This document shows, piece after piece, positions 17,162-25,707 of a DNA stretch of 61,391 nt (position 1 is the stretch's first letter; each line of letters begins with the position of its first letter). Made by a program: the position numbers and the translations under genes. The DNA is taken from positions 1-61,391 of the forward strand of contig JAIBDW010000002.1 of NCBI GenBank assembly GCA_024686035.1, given 5' to 3'. Below the pieces are notes generated by a model, which saw only the letters and a list, made by a program, of their open reading frames with translations, made no database searches and was not told where the DNA came from. This DNA is from Oceanospirillaceae bacterium. Lineage in GTDB: Bacteria > Pseudomonadota > Gammaproteobacteria > Pseudomonadales > Balneatricaceae.

Positions 17162-18043
17162 TTGGCAGCAACACAAACACAATACCCCCTCAATAATGAT
17201 TCACAATCAGTGCCCGAATCATTGTCTGCTGTGATGGATGATGTGGCCCAGCCGCTAGAGCTTCAGCGCGTACTTAAAGCGAGTGAGCGTGATGAGCAAG
17301 TAAGACTACAATGGGCTCGCTACCAGCTAGCCAGCGCTGCACTAAAGCGTGAAGCAAACATAGCTTCTTTATCATTAGATTTGTCAGACCGGGTGCGTCA
17401 AGCGATTGCTGCAGAGCCAAGCTACGCACAAGAACCTATTGCTGTGCCTGCGAGCAACGTATCTAAAATAAGTTACTTTGATCGCTTTTGGCAGCCTGTT
17501 GCAGGTTTGGCTGTGGCGGCAAGTGTCACTATGGTTATGGTGCTTGGCGCCCAGCGTATCGGTGTGTCTGCTGTGCCACAAGTGATTCCTGCTCAGCAAG
17601 GCGTTGTGTTGTTAGAACCAAGAAACAGCAATAACAGCATTGCCTTATTTAGTACGGCTACCGCTGCTGCAAGTGCAGATAATCTGAATGACATTATTCG
17701 CTTACCTGCTCCTATAGAAGCCACTAATGCAGCTGATGCGACTTACTCTGCTGCACATTTACCTATCGGTTTTGTCTTAACCCAACGCAGCTTAGATACC
17801 TCAAACAAAGAGGTAAGAGAAGTGCTTACCTATAGTGACGGTATTGATAACTTCACACTTTACGTTGAAGCATTAAATGGACGCACCATTGCTGAAGGCC
17901 ATGCCTTTTCAGGTTCCAACCTGGTTTTAGGTCAATCTATTATGCACAATGGCAAGCCTATGTTTATCACCTTAGTGGGCCAATTAAGCCTAGCGCAAGG
18001 TAAGCAAGTGGCTAGCTCTGTGGTATCCTTATCAGCCCAATAA
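17162..18043 (+). CDS. Fused anti-sigma-E factor: RseA/MucA N-terminal domain plus RseB/MucB C-terminal domain
   Basis: A 293-residue protein in the position of rseA/mucA. Residues 17-80 (ESLSAVMDDVAQPLELQRVL, then WARYQLA) match the cytoplasmic sigma-binding domain of RseA/MucA. One membrane helix spans about 111-130. The periplasmic part has a low-complexity linker (140-195) and then HLPIGFVLTQ...EVLTYSDGIDNFTLYVE, which I recognise as the C-terminal domain of RseB/MucB (about 199-287). The large lipid-sensing N-terminal domain of RseB is missing and no separate rseB follows. Translation must start upstream of the conserved ESLSAVMD, at TTG 17162 with GGAA eight or so bases before it. Domain fusion is inferred from motif recall. 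Confidence 0.75.
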   Translation: MAATQTQYPLNNDSQSVPESLSAVMDDVAQPLELQRVLKASERDEQVRLQWARYQLASAALKREANIASLSLDLSDRVRQAIAAEPSYAQEPIAVPASNVSKISYFDRFWQPVAGLAVAASVTMVMVLGAQRIGVSAVPQVIPAQQGVVLLEPRNSNNSIALFSTATAAASADNLNDIIRLPAPIEATNAADATYSAAHLPIGFVLTQRSLDTSNKEVREVLTYSDGIDNFTLYVEALNGRTIAEGHAFSGSNLVLGQSIMHNGKPMFITLVGQLSLAQGKQVASSVVSLSAQ

Positions 18044-18071
18044 GCGTCTGTTAAGGCTGTAGGGTTGTGCC

Positions 18072-18569
18072 ATGTTAAATACAGAGTCCATGATTGAGCA
18101 AGTTGCTCACGTCCATGCCATAGATCAAAGCTCAGTATGGCTTGACACCATTCGCCTGAGCACTTGTAAATCTTGCAGCATGAAAAGTGGCTGTGGCCAA
18201 CGACTCATGAACCAAGCGACCGATTGTAAACGCTCACGTATCCAGCTGCCTATACCTGACGAAATGCCCTTAAGTGTAGGTGATGAAGTCATTCTTGGTA
18301 TCCCCCAAAACGCCTTTATTAAGGCGAGTTTGTTAACCTTCGCTATGCCTTTAGTGACTATGCTTGGGTTTGCTCTCATGGCTGGGTGGTTGAGGCTTTC
18401 TGAGCCAGCTACAGTGATTGTAGCCGTGTTTGGATTAGGCTTTGGTTTGTTGCTGCTGCGTTGGTACAGCCAAAGTGATGCTGTGACCAACTCTAATCAA
18501 TGGCAGCCGGTTATTTTGCGTCAGCAAAAAAATGTTCAGGTGCAAGTGCTTCATTTTAGGGCAGACTAG
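18072..18569 (+). CDS. rseC: SoxR-reducing / sigma-E regulatory protein RseC (MucC)
   Basis: A 165-residue inner-membrane protein with a cytoplasmic N-terminal Cys cluster (Cys32, Cys35, Cys41, Cys52; pattern CxxCx5C...C) and two transmembrane helices at about 78-100 and 106-125. RseC family members are linked to sigma-E control and to reduction of SoxR in E. coli. An internal ATG at 18090 is an alternative start. It sits between the anti-sigma gene and mucD as in the Pseudomonas algU-mucABCD operon. Confidence 0.88.
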   Translation: MLNTESMIEQVAHVHAIDQSSVWLDTIRLSTCKSCSMKSGCGQRLMNQATDCKRSRIQLPIPDEMPLSVGDEVILGIPQNAFIKASLLTFAMPLVTMLGFALMAGWLRLSEPATVIVAVFGLGFGLLLLRWYSQSDAVTNSNQWQPVILRQQKNVQVQVLHFRAD

Positions 18570-18726
18570 TTTTGTAGATTGATAAAAATTCTGGCATATC
18601 TTCACAGTCTTCTGCAAAGCTTTGAAAATTTTTAGTAAATGCAGCCTATTCTCACCGTGATGTCTTCAAACTGCCGTATGATGCTAACTAGCATATTGTT
18701 GCCATATGAATAGCTGGAGACACATC

Positions 18727-20139
18727 ATGAATAAAAACTTCACCTTAAACTACAAACTGAGTGCTTTGTTGTTGCTCTCCATCTTGTGGTCAAGCCTTTC
18801 ACAAGCCCAGCAATTCCCAGATTTTACAGTGCTTGTTGAAAAAGCTGCTCCTGCTGTGGTTAATATTAGTACTGTGCGCAGTAGCTCTGGCAACTTTACG
18901 GGCAATCAATCTCAAGTGCCTGAAATATTCAAAGATTTTTTTGCCCCAAGGTCCCCTCAGCAGCCCTCCCAGCCGCCAAAGCAAAGACGTGTGCCTCAGG
19001 CCCAATCCACAGGTTCAGGCTTTTTAATCAGTGAAGATGGTTATATTCTCACCAACGATCACGTGGTTGAGGGGGCTGAAAAAATAATCGTTGCTTTAGG
19101 TGACCGTCGTGAAATGGAAGCACAGGTTGTGGGGAGTGACCCGCGTTCTGATTTAGCTTTAGTGAAAATTGAAGCACAAGGGCTGCCGTTTCTTACCATG
19201 GCAGATTCAGATCAGTTAAAAGTGGGTGAGTGGGTACTGGCTATTGGGTCTCCATTTGGTTTTGATTATTCGGCCACTGCAGGTATTGTAAGTGCTAAAG
19301 GGAGAGGTCTTCGTTCAGAAACTTATGTGCCTTTTATTCAAACAGACGTGGCTATAAATCCAGGTAATTCAGGAGGGCCGTTATTCAATTTGGATGGCGA
19401 GGTCGTTGGTATTAACTCTCAAATCTACACCCGTTCAGGTGGTTTTATGGGTGTGAGCTTTGCTATTCCTAGTAATACTGCCATTAACGTTGCCAAACAG
19501 CTCCAAGAAACAGGTCAGGTAGCGCGAGGTTGGCTGGGTGTACAGATTCAAGAAATTAGTCAAGACCTTGCAGAATCTTTTGGTTTGGATAAGGCTTCGG
19601 GTGCATTAATCTCCCAAGTGCTAGAAAATAGCCCAGCGTTGGCAGCGGGCTTGCAAACCGGCGATGTGATTACCCAGATTGATGGGCATGAAATTGTTAT
19701 GTCAGCGCAAGTGGCTCACTTTGTAGGTGCGATAGCGCCTCAAAGCACTGCGATTATTAAGGTGGTCAGAGATGGTGAGCTGATTGATGTGGACGTAGTG
19801 ATTGGGCATCTGCCGAAAAACAAACTCAGTGCTTTAGGTGAAGTAGATAAAAGTCGATATGTTGAACGTATCGGTGCGCGTGTTGCTGCCTTGGCGCCAG
19901 AAAAGGCGCAGAAGTGGCGTATTCGTAATGGTATAGATATTACAGAAGTGGACGCAGGAGTGGCTGCGGAGCTTGGTTTGCAAGTTGGTGATGTGATCAC
20001 AAGTATTGCTAATCAACGCATTTCTGGTGTGGAGCAGTTTGCTAAGCTGGTAAAGGTTTTACCCAACAACCGATCTATTTCTTTGCGTATTGTACGCCAG
20101 GGAAGACCTTTGTTTGTGGCTTTTCGGTTGAACGACTAA
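18727..20139 (+). CDS. mucD: Periplasmic serine protease MucD/DegP-like (Do family)
   Basis: A 470-residue HtrA protease that degrades misfolded envelope proteins. A signal peptide (1-27, ending SQA) is followed by the trypsin-like domain with His112 (TNDHVVEG), Asp142 (SDLALVKI) and Ser215 (NPGNSGGPLF), then two PDZ domains (about 255-350 and 375-465). GGAG eight bases upstream selects ATG 18727 over ATG 18706. A Pro/Gln/Arg-rich stretch at 75-95 replaces the LA loop. As the last gene of the sigma-E cluster it is likely both an effector and a negative modulator of the response, as in Pseudomonas. Confidence 0.95.
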   Translation: MNKNFTLNYKLSALLLLSILWSSLSQAQQFPDFTVLVEKAAPAVVNISTVRSSSGNFTGNQSQVPEIFKDFFAPRSPQQPSQPPKQRRVPQAQSTGSGFLISEDGYILTNDHVVEGAEKIIVALGDRREMEAQVVGSDPRSDLALVKIEAQGLPFLTMADSDQLKVGEWVLAIGSPFGFDYSATAGIVSAKGRGLRSETYVPFIQTDVAINPGNSGGPLFNLDGEVVGINSQIYTRSGGFMGVSFAIPSNTAINVAKQLQETGQVARGWLGVQIQEISQDLAESFGLDKASGALISQVLENSPALAAGLQTGDVITQIDGHEIVMSAQVAHFVGAIAPQSTAIIKVVRDGELIDVDVVIGHLPKNKLSALGEVDKSRYVERIGARVAALAPEKAQKWRIRNGIDITEVDAGVAAELGLQVGDVITSIANQRISGVEQFAKLVKVLPNNRSISLRIVRQGRPLFVAFRLND

Positions 20140-20160
20140 GCGCTGGAGTTGCCAGCGCTT
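20138..20160 (+). terminator. Stem-loop after mucD
   Basis: AAGCGCTGG and CCAGCGCTT form a 9-base-pair perfect stem with a five-base loop right at the mucD stop codon. The following AGTTAAAT is not a proper U-tract, so this may protect the 3' end rather than terminate strongly. Confidence 0.45.
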
Positions 20161-20198
20161 AGTTAAATAACATCGTAGCTATTTAGCTCGTTGCTGTG

Positions 20199-21647
20199 TT
20201 ATTGAATCAAATCACCAACACGCACTACTTTTAGTGTGTTGGTGCCGCCGTGAGCTTTAACATAGTCACCTTTAGTAATAAGCACTATGTCACCGTCTTG
20301 CACGACACCTAAGCTTTTTAGCTGCTCTACCGCCACGTGGTTTATTTGATCGTTATCAATGACTTTTGAGTCAAATGGGTGCGTGAGCACGCCCCGGTAT
20401 AGGCAAACACGACGCTGGGTTTCTGCATGAGAGGTAAAGGCAAAGATAGGTATACCTGAGCTAATGCGGGACATTACTAATGGCGTTTTGCCCCTTTGCG
20501 TCATACAAATAATAGCTTTTACACCATCCAAGTGGTTAGCAGCGTACATGGCGCTTAAGGCCACGCTTTCATAGATGCTGTGCACGGCAATATCTAGCCT
20601 GTGAGAAGACTTATGTGCATTTCTGTGCTGCTCAGCACCTAGACACACTCTAGCCATCGCTTCTACTGTTTGAGCAGGATAATCACCTACGGCAGTTTCG
20701 GCGGACAGCATCACGGCGTCGGTGCCATCCATTACTGCGTTAGCCACATCGGACACTTCAGCACGGGTAGGCATGGGGCTGGTAATCATCGACTCCATCA
20801 TCTGCGTTGCCGTGATAACAATTCGGTTTAGCTTTCGGGTGTGCTTGATGATGTCTTTTTGCACGCCCACCAACATAGCATCGCCAATCTCTACAGCCAA
20901 GTCACCACGGGCAACCATGATGCCTTCTGAGGCTTGGATGATGCCTTTAAGTGTTTCGGTTTCAATCGCTTCGGCACGTTCAATTTTAGCAATCAAGCCT
21001 GCATTGCTGTTGGCTTTTTCTAGTAAAGCGCGTGCTTCGTGCATATCTCCAGCATTTCTGACGAACGAAATGGCAATGTAGTCTGCACCAATTTCTGCTG
21101 CAGTAATAAGGTCTGCACGGTCTTTGTCGGTAAGGGCAGGGGCTGATAAGCCACCACCTTGTAGGTTGATGCCTTTGTTATTAGAAAGGGGCCCGCCTAC
21201 TTCTACGGTGGTGTATACCTTGTTTTCTTCTACCCTAACAACCTTAAGCACGATACGGCCATCATCTAACAGCAAAATATCACCTTGATGCAGATCTTTG
21301 CCTAGCTCTGGAAAATCTAACCCTACAGCTTGATCGGTACCAGCCTCTAGGTCCATGCTTGGATCAAGGGTAAAGTGTTGACCATTGCTTAGTTGTACTT
21401 TGTTGTTTATAAATCGCGCGATCCGTACTTTAGGCCCTTGCAAATCTGCCAAAATGGCTACGTGGCGACCTACCTTTGCTGCGGCTTCAAGCACTGTTTG
21501 TGCGCGTTGTTTATGATCTTCAGCGCTGCCGTGTGAGAAGTTAAGGCGTACTACATCGGTACCTGCTGCAATAATGCTTTCAAGTGCTTCTGGGCTACTC
21601 GTAGCGGGGCCTAATGTGGCGACAATTTTTGTACGTCTTAAATTCAT
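20199..21647 (-). CDS. Pyruvate kinase
   Basis: Converts phosphoenolpyruvate and ADP to pyruvate and ATP. The 482-residue protein opens with RRTKIVATLGPATSSPE and has the active-site segment GLIAKIERAEAIE (catalytic Lys in the second strand) and the substrate loop MVARGDLAVEIG. MDGTDAVMLSAETAVGDYP, the cation-binding helix, is intact. The C-terminal allosteric domain ends in GGTNTLKVVRVGD, closer to the PykA than the PykF type. It is downstream of gap on the same strand with an 84-base gap containing its own TATAAT, so it can be transcribed with gap or alone. Confidence 0.96.
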   Translation of the reverse strand: MNLRRTKIVATLGPATSSPEALESIIAAGTDVVRLNFSHGSAEDHKQRAQTVLEAAAKVGRHVAILADLQGPKVRIARFINNKVQLSNGQHFTLDPSMDLEAGTDQAVGLDFPELGKDLHQGDILLLDDGRIVLKVVRVEENKVYTTVEVGGPLSNNKGINLQGGGLSAPALTDKDRADLITAAEIGADYIAISFVRNAGDMHEARALLEKANSNAGLIAKIERAEAIETETLKGIIQASEGIMVARGDLAVEIGDAMLVGVQKDIIKHTRKLNRIVITATQMMESMITSPMPTRAEVSDVANAVMDGTDAVMLSAETAVGDYPAQTVEAMARVCLGAEQHRNAHKSSHRLDIAVHSIYESVALSAMYAANHLDGVKAIICMTQRGKTPLVMSRISSGIPIFAFTSHAETQRRVCLYRGVLTHPFDSKVIDNDQINHVAVEQLKSLGVVQDGDIVLITKGDYVKAHGGTNTLKVVRVGDLIQ

Positions 21648-21731
21648 GGTAGGTTTTTTATATCCTTTATAGTGTGCAATTTTGGCTGATATTATATCAA
21701 ATTATTAAATCAACAAGCCCTTAATTTGCTC

Positions 21732-22751
21732 TTAACGAGCCATTAACGCTAAGCTTGTGTCTAACATTCTGTTACAGAATCCCCACTCGTTATCATACCA
21801 TGACATTACCTTGACTAATTTGCCTTGTACGCAAGTTTGGCTACTGTCAAAACACGAAGACTTTGAGCTGTGATTGAAATCTACAGAGACCAAAGGCTTG
21901 TTGACATATTCCATAACATGACCCAAATCTGGGTTGTTCGAAATGGCGTCATGGATTGCTTTGTTCACCGCTTGTGCGTCGGTATCAACGCTGCTGATAA
22001 AGGTAAGATCGACAACAGACACGTTGATCGTTGGCACGCGCATAGCCATGCCATTCAATCGTCCAGCTAGCTCTGGAAGCACTAAGCCTACTGCAGCTGC
22101 AGCGCCCGTTTTGGTAGGGATCATCGATTGAGTTGCAGAGCGGGCACGATAAAGGTCTGCATGCATACCGTCAGTCAGCAACTGGTCATTGGTATAAGAG
22201 TGAATGGTCGTCATTTGCCCTTGCTCGATACCAAAAGCGTCATTAAGTATTTTGGCCATGGGTGCTAAGCAGTTCGTGGTGCACGATGCGTTTGAAATAA
22301 TGCGCTCATTACCTGTTAGGGTTTGGTGATTCACGCCATACACAATAGTAGCATCTAGATTTGTGCCAGGTGCTGATACTATGACTTTGCTTGCGCCCGC
22401 ATCAATATGAGCTTGGCATTGGTCACGTTTGGTGAACAGGCCAGTGCATTCAAGTACCAAGTCAATATTCAACTGGGCCCAAGGTAGTTTGCTTGGATCG
22501 CGCTGTTGGAGAAGTTTGACGCTGTCACCGTTAATGAATAAGTGCTCATCATCATGGGTTACCGTGCCGTTAAAGCGGCCATGCACACTATCAAATTCAA
22601 GCAAGTGAGCATTAGTTTTGGCTGGACCTAAATCATTAATCGCTACTATTTCTAATGCAGCGTATGGGCTTGATGCTTGTTTTTCATATAAGGCGCGAAC
22701 AACATTACGTCCGATGCGGCCGAAGCCATTTATAGCGATGCGAATAGTCAT
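21732..22751 (-). CDS. gap: Glyceraldehyde-3-phosphate dehydrogenase, type I
   Basis: Oxidises glyceraldehyde-3-phosphate to 1,3-bisphosphoglycerate with NAD(P). The 339-residue protein has the Rossmann start [14 protein letters not shown], the catalytic Cys157 in SNASCTTNC, and [10 protein letters not shown] with the catalytic His. The overall pattern ([27 protein letters not shown]) resembles the Pseudomonas Gap that serves the Entner-Doudoroff route rather than Epd, which has a different His loop. AGGA lies nine bases before the ATG. It is divergent from edd, sharing a regulatory region with an inverted repeat at 22776-22795, consistent with HexR control. Confidence 0.95.
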   Translation of the reverse strand: MTIRIAINGFGRIGRNVVRALYEKQASSPYAALEIVAINDLGPAKTNAHLLEFDSVHGRFNGTVTHDDEHLFINGDSVKLLQQRDPSKLPWAQLNIDLVLECTGLFTKRDQCQAHIDAGASKVIVSAPGTNLDATIVYGVNHQTLTGNERIISNASCTTNCLAPMAKILNDAFGIEQGQMTTIHSYTNDQLLTDGMHADLYRARSATQSMIPTKTGAAAAVGLVLPELAGRLNGMAMRVPTINVSVVDLTFISSVDTDAQAVNKAIHDAISNNPDLGHVMEYVNKPLVSVDFNHSSKSSCFDSSQTCVQGKLVKVMSWYDNEWGFCNRMLDTSLALMAR

Positions 22752-22775
22752 TTTGATTTTCCTGTAGAATCTATA

Positions 22776-22795
22776 TGTTAGTAATATTACCTACA
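22776..22795. promoter_or_regulatory. Candidate HexR operator between gap and edd
   Basis: A near-palindrome with perfect core GTAATATTAC (22781-22790) flanked by TGT and ACA half-ends. The same 20-base site, with two base differences, occurs between zwf and hexR at 30399-30418. Location in both divergent sugar-gene promoters argues for HexR; it does not match exactly the published consensus that I remember. Confidence 0.6.
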
Positions 22796-22851
22796 TATTG
22801 GTGGTATATCAAATATTTATACGCCTAATAGGTTTTATAATAAGCGGTAAT

Positions 22852-22868
22852 TTGTTAATATTACTGAA
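22852..22868. promoter_or_regulatory. Second, weaker operator-like site before edd
   Basis: TTGTTAATATTACTGAA aligns with the TTGGTAATATTACTTAC core of the zwf/hexR site. It is 22 bases before the edd ATG, a position suited to repression. Confidence 0.4.
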
Positions 22869-22890
22869 ATGTATGCATAAAGGTGTTGTT

Positions 22891-24693
22891 ATGAAGCAGG
22901 TTGTTGCTCAGGTTACTCAAGACATTATTGAACGTAGTAAGAAAGCTAGGGGTGACTATCTAGCAAATATAGATGCTGCTAAAGGCGGCAGAGTTAGTCG
23001 TTCAACCCTATCATGTGGCAACTTGGCGCACGGTTTTGCAGCTTGCTCTCAGGATGAAAAAGACCGACTGACTATGATGGACAGTGCTGATGTGGCTATA
23101 GTGTCGTCTTATAACGACATGCTCTCTGCTCATCAGCCATTTGAAAACTACCCACAATTGATCAAACAAGCCGTTAGAGACATGGGCAGCGTTGCACAAT
23201 TTGCTGGTGGAGTACCGGCTATGTGTGACGGTGTCACCCAAGGCCAGCCAGGCATGGAGCTAAGCCTGTTTAGCCGTGATGTAATATCCATGTCGACAGC
23301 CGTGGCTTTATCACACAATATGTTTGATGCCGTTCTGTGTTTAGGTGTATGTGACAAAATTGTACCAGGGCTGTTGATTGGCGCTTTAACCTTTGGCCAT
23401 TTGCCAGTGGTGTTTGTGCCAGCAGGTCCTATGCCATCGGGTTTGCCAAACGCCGAAAAAGCGCGCATTCGCCAGTTGTATGCGGAAGGTAAAGTGGGGC
23501 GTGATGAGCTGTTAGCGTGTGAATCAGCTTCTTATCATAGTGCGGGTACTTGCACTTTTTACGGCACGGCTAATAGTAACCAGTTGTTAATGGAAGTCAT
23601 GGGGTTGCATTTGCCAGGCTCATCATTTGTGGCGCCAGATGGTACCATGAGAGACACACTTACCGTTGCAGCAGCCCAGCAAGCCGTTAAACTTACTCAC
23701 CCTTCGGCAAAGCAAAATTTAGCTCAAATCGTGTCAGAAAAAACCATTGTTAATGCCATTGTAGCCCTGCTGACTACCGGCGGGTCTACAAACCACACAA
23801 TCCATTTGATTGCGATCGCAAGAGCTGCGGGTATTATTATCAACTGGGACGATTTTGATAAGTTATCTACTGTAGTGCCTAGTCTTACACGTATTTATCC
23901 AAACGGTGAAGCAGATATTAATGTCTTCCATGCGGCAGGTGGTGTGCCTTATTTGGTGCAAACTTTATTAGCCCATGGTTTGTTACATGAAGATGTAGAA
24001 ACAGTGATGGGCCATGGCCTTAGCCGCTACTGCCAAGAACCTAAGCTAAAAGACGGTAAGCTGGTGTGGCAAGCTGCCCCAGAAACTAGTGCAGACACCG
24101 ATGTATTAAGATCTGCCGACCAACCTTTTTCTCCTACAGGTGGTTTAGTAAGATTAGCGGGTAATTTAGGTCGTGGCGTCGCTAAAGTGTCAGCAGTTAA
24201 AACGCAGCACTGGTTGGTAGAAGCGCCCGCCAAAGTATTTGATAGTCAGTTTGAATTTGAAGATGCATTTAAGCAAGGTCTTCTAGAAGAAGACTTTATT
24301 GCAGTGCTTAGGTTTCAAGGGCCACAAGCCTGCGGCATGCCAGAGTTACACAAGTTAACGCCTTACTTAGGGGTGCTACAAGACCGTGGCTTTAAGGTGG
24401 CGCTAGTGACAGACGGACGTATGTCTGGTGCATCAGGTAAAGTGCCAGCTGCTATTCATGTGTATCCAGAAGCAAAAGCAGGTGGCGTTATTGGTAAGAT
24501 AGAAAATGGCGATGTATTAAAACTAGATTGCCACAGTGGCAGCCTAGAGCTTATGGTAGATGCTTCAACCTTAGATAAAAGAACTCAAGCTGTACATAAA
24601 AAAGGCGTAACTGTAGGCATGGGCCGTGAGTTATTTGCTAGCATGCGTTCGCAGGTTAGTGCTGCTGAATTAGGCGCTAGTACGTGTGTGTAA
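22891..24693 (+). CDS. edd: Phosphogluconate dehydratase
   Basis: Dehydrates 6-phosphogluconate to 2-keto-3-deoxy-6-phosphogluconate (KDPG), the defining first step of the Entner-Doudoroff pathway. The 600-residue protein belongs to the IlvD/Edd family. Fe-S cluster cysteines are in [26 protein letters not shown] and [17 protein letters not shown]. The C-terminal [19 protein letters not shown] is the family signature. AAAGGT six bases before ATG 22891 fixes the start, and the longer frame to 22798 runs through the operator region. glk follows after 33 bases and pgi overlaps glk, so edd-glk-pgi is one operon. Confidence 0.97.
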   Translation: MKQVVAQVTQDIIERSKKARGDYLANIDAAKGGRVSRSTLSCGNLAHGFAACSQDEKDRLTMMDSADVAIVSSYNDMLSAHQPFENYPQLIKQAVRDMGSVAQFAGGVPAMCDGVTQGQPGMELSLFSRDVISMSTAVALSHNMFDAVLCLGVCDKIVPGLLIGALTFGHLPVVFVPAGPMPSGLPNAEKARIRQLYAEGKVGRDELLACESASYHSAGTCTFYGTANSNQLLMEVMGLHLPGSSFVAPDGTMRDTLTVAAAQQAVKLTHPSAKQNLAQIVSEKTIVNAIVALLTTGGSTNHTIHLIAIARAAGIIINWDDFDKLSTVVPSLTRIYPNGEADINVFHAAGGVPYLVQTLLAHGLLHEDVETVMGHGLSRYCQEPKLKDGKLVWQAAPETSADTDVLRSADQPFSPTGGLVRLAGNLGRGVAKVSAVKTQHWLVEAPAKVFDSQFEFEDAFKQGLLEEDFIAVLRFQGPQACGMPELHKLTPYLGVLQDRGFKVALVTDGRMSGASGKVPAAIHVYPEAKAGGVIGKIENGDVLKLDCHSGSLELMVDASTLDKRTQAVHKKGVTVGMGRELFASMRSQVSAAELGASTCV

Positions 24694-24726
24694 TTATGTA
24701 CGTTGATGACAAAGTGATGAGTACCT

Positions 24727-25707
24727 ATGCCTAAATACAATTTAGTCGCCGATGTTGGCGCCACTAATGCGCGGTTTGCTTTAACACAAGTTGATTTGCC
24801 TGATTTGCAGAATATCATGGTGCTACCTTGTGCAGATTACCCCAGCTTAGAAGCAGCTGTATCTGCATATCTTGCTAGCACCAAAGCTGCAGGCTTAATT
24901 AGCAAAGCTTGTATTGCTATTGCCGGTACGGTGCATTTGCCGCAATTTTCCTTAGCCAACAACCACTGGCATGTTAATAAAGAAAAAGTTAATGAGACCC
25001 TTGGAATTCATGCTTTGTGGGTTAATGACTTCACTGCTCAAGCATGGGCAATGTCAAAAATCACCACCAAAGATCTACTTCTAGTGAAGCAAGGACAGGC
25101 TGTATCACAAGGTAATCGTTTGGTGATGGGGCCAGGCACCGGCATAGGTGTGGCAGGACTGATTGCGCATGATAGTGGTTGGCTGCCGGTCATGGGCGAG
25201 GGCGGCCATGTAGGCTTTGCGCCAACCAATAAGCTGCAGCTGCAAGTGCTTGAGTATATGTGGCGTGAATATGAGCATGTGTCTACAGAGCGTTTATTAT
25301 CAGGTTCTGGCATGATGGATTTATACCGTGCTGTGGCCCACATTAAATCCATGGAGCCTAGCTTAAGTCACCCTGCAGATATTTTACAACAAGCTCAGCT
25401 AGTTTCACCTGATGAGTTGGCCTATCAAACACTGTGTATTTTTTGTGAAATGCTTGGCAATGCAGTGGCGAATGAAGCCTTAGCCTTTGGCGCGGTAGGC
25501 GGCGTTTATTTAACCGGCGGCATTTTGCCGCGTATGCAAAAATTTTTACTAAGTAGTGGTTTTATTCAAAGCTTTACTAATAAAGGCCGAACCTCTGCTT
25601 ACCTTCAACAGATACCTATTTACCTCTGCATTGCAGAGCAACCGGGCCTACAAGGCGCCGTTATAGCACTCGTTAACGAGTCACGGAGACATAATGTTAC
25701 AGCTTGA
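24727..25707 (+). CDS. glk: Glucokinase
   Basis: Phosphorylates glucose with ATP. The 326-residue protein is of the bacterial hexokinase-like Glk family: the phosphate-1 loop VADVGATNARFAL is at residues 6-18, the sugar-binding WVNDFTAQAWA near 99-109, and GPGTGIGVAGL and GEGGHVGFAP follow. The adenosine motif GAVGGVYLTGGILPR is near the C-terminus. It overlaps pgi by 14 bases, indicating coupled translation. Sugar must arrive unphosphorylated; no transporter is in the window. Confidence 0.95.
   Translation: MPKYNLVADVGATNARFALTQVDLPDLQNIMVLPCADYPSLEAAVSAYLASTKAAGLISKACIAIAGTVHLPQFSLANNHWHVNKEKVNETLGIHALWVNDFTAQAWAMSKITTKDLLLVKQGQAVSQGNRLVMGPGTGIGVAGLIAHDSGWLPVMGEGGHVGFAPTNKLQLQVLEYMWREYEHVSTERLLSGSGMMDLYRAVAHIKSMEPSLSHPADILQQAQLVSPDELAYQTLCIFCEMLGNAVANEALAFGAVGGVYLTGGILPRMQKFLLSSGFIQSFTNKGRTSAYLQQIPIYLCIAEQPGLQGAVIALVNESRRHNVTA

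Noticed and set aside
17384-17599. Minus-strand frame opposite the anti-sigma gene, and similar shadows inside parC, rnr, mutL and pyk
   Set aside because: They lie wholly within well-recognised genes and have no start signals or domain patterns.
22798-22890. N-terminal extension of edd from TTG/GTG codons near 22798
   Set aside because: It crosses the operator-like sequences, is unlike Edd proteins, and ATG 22891 has a good ribosome site.
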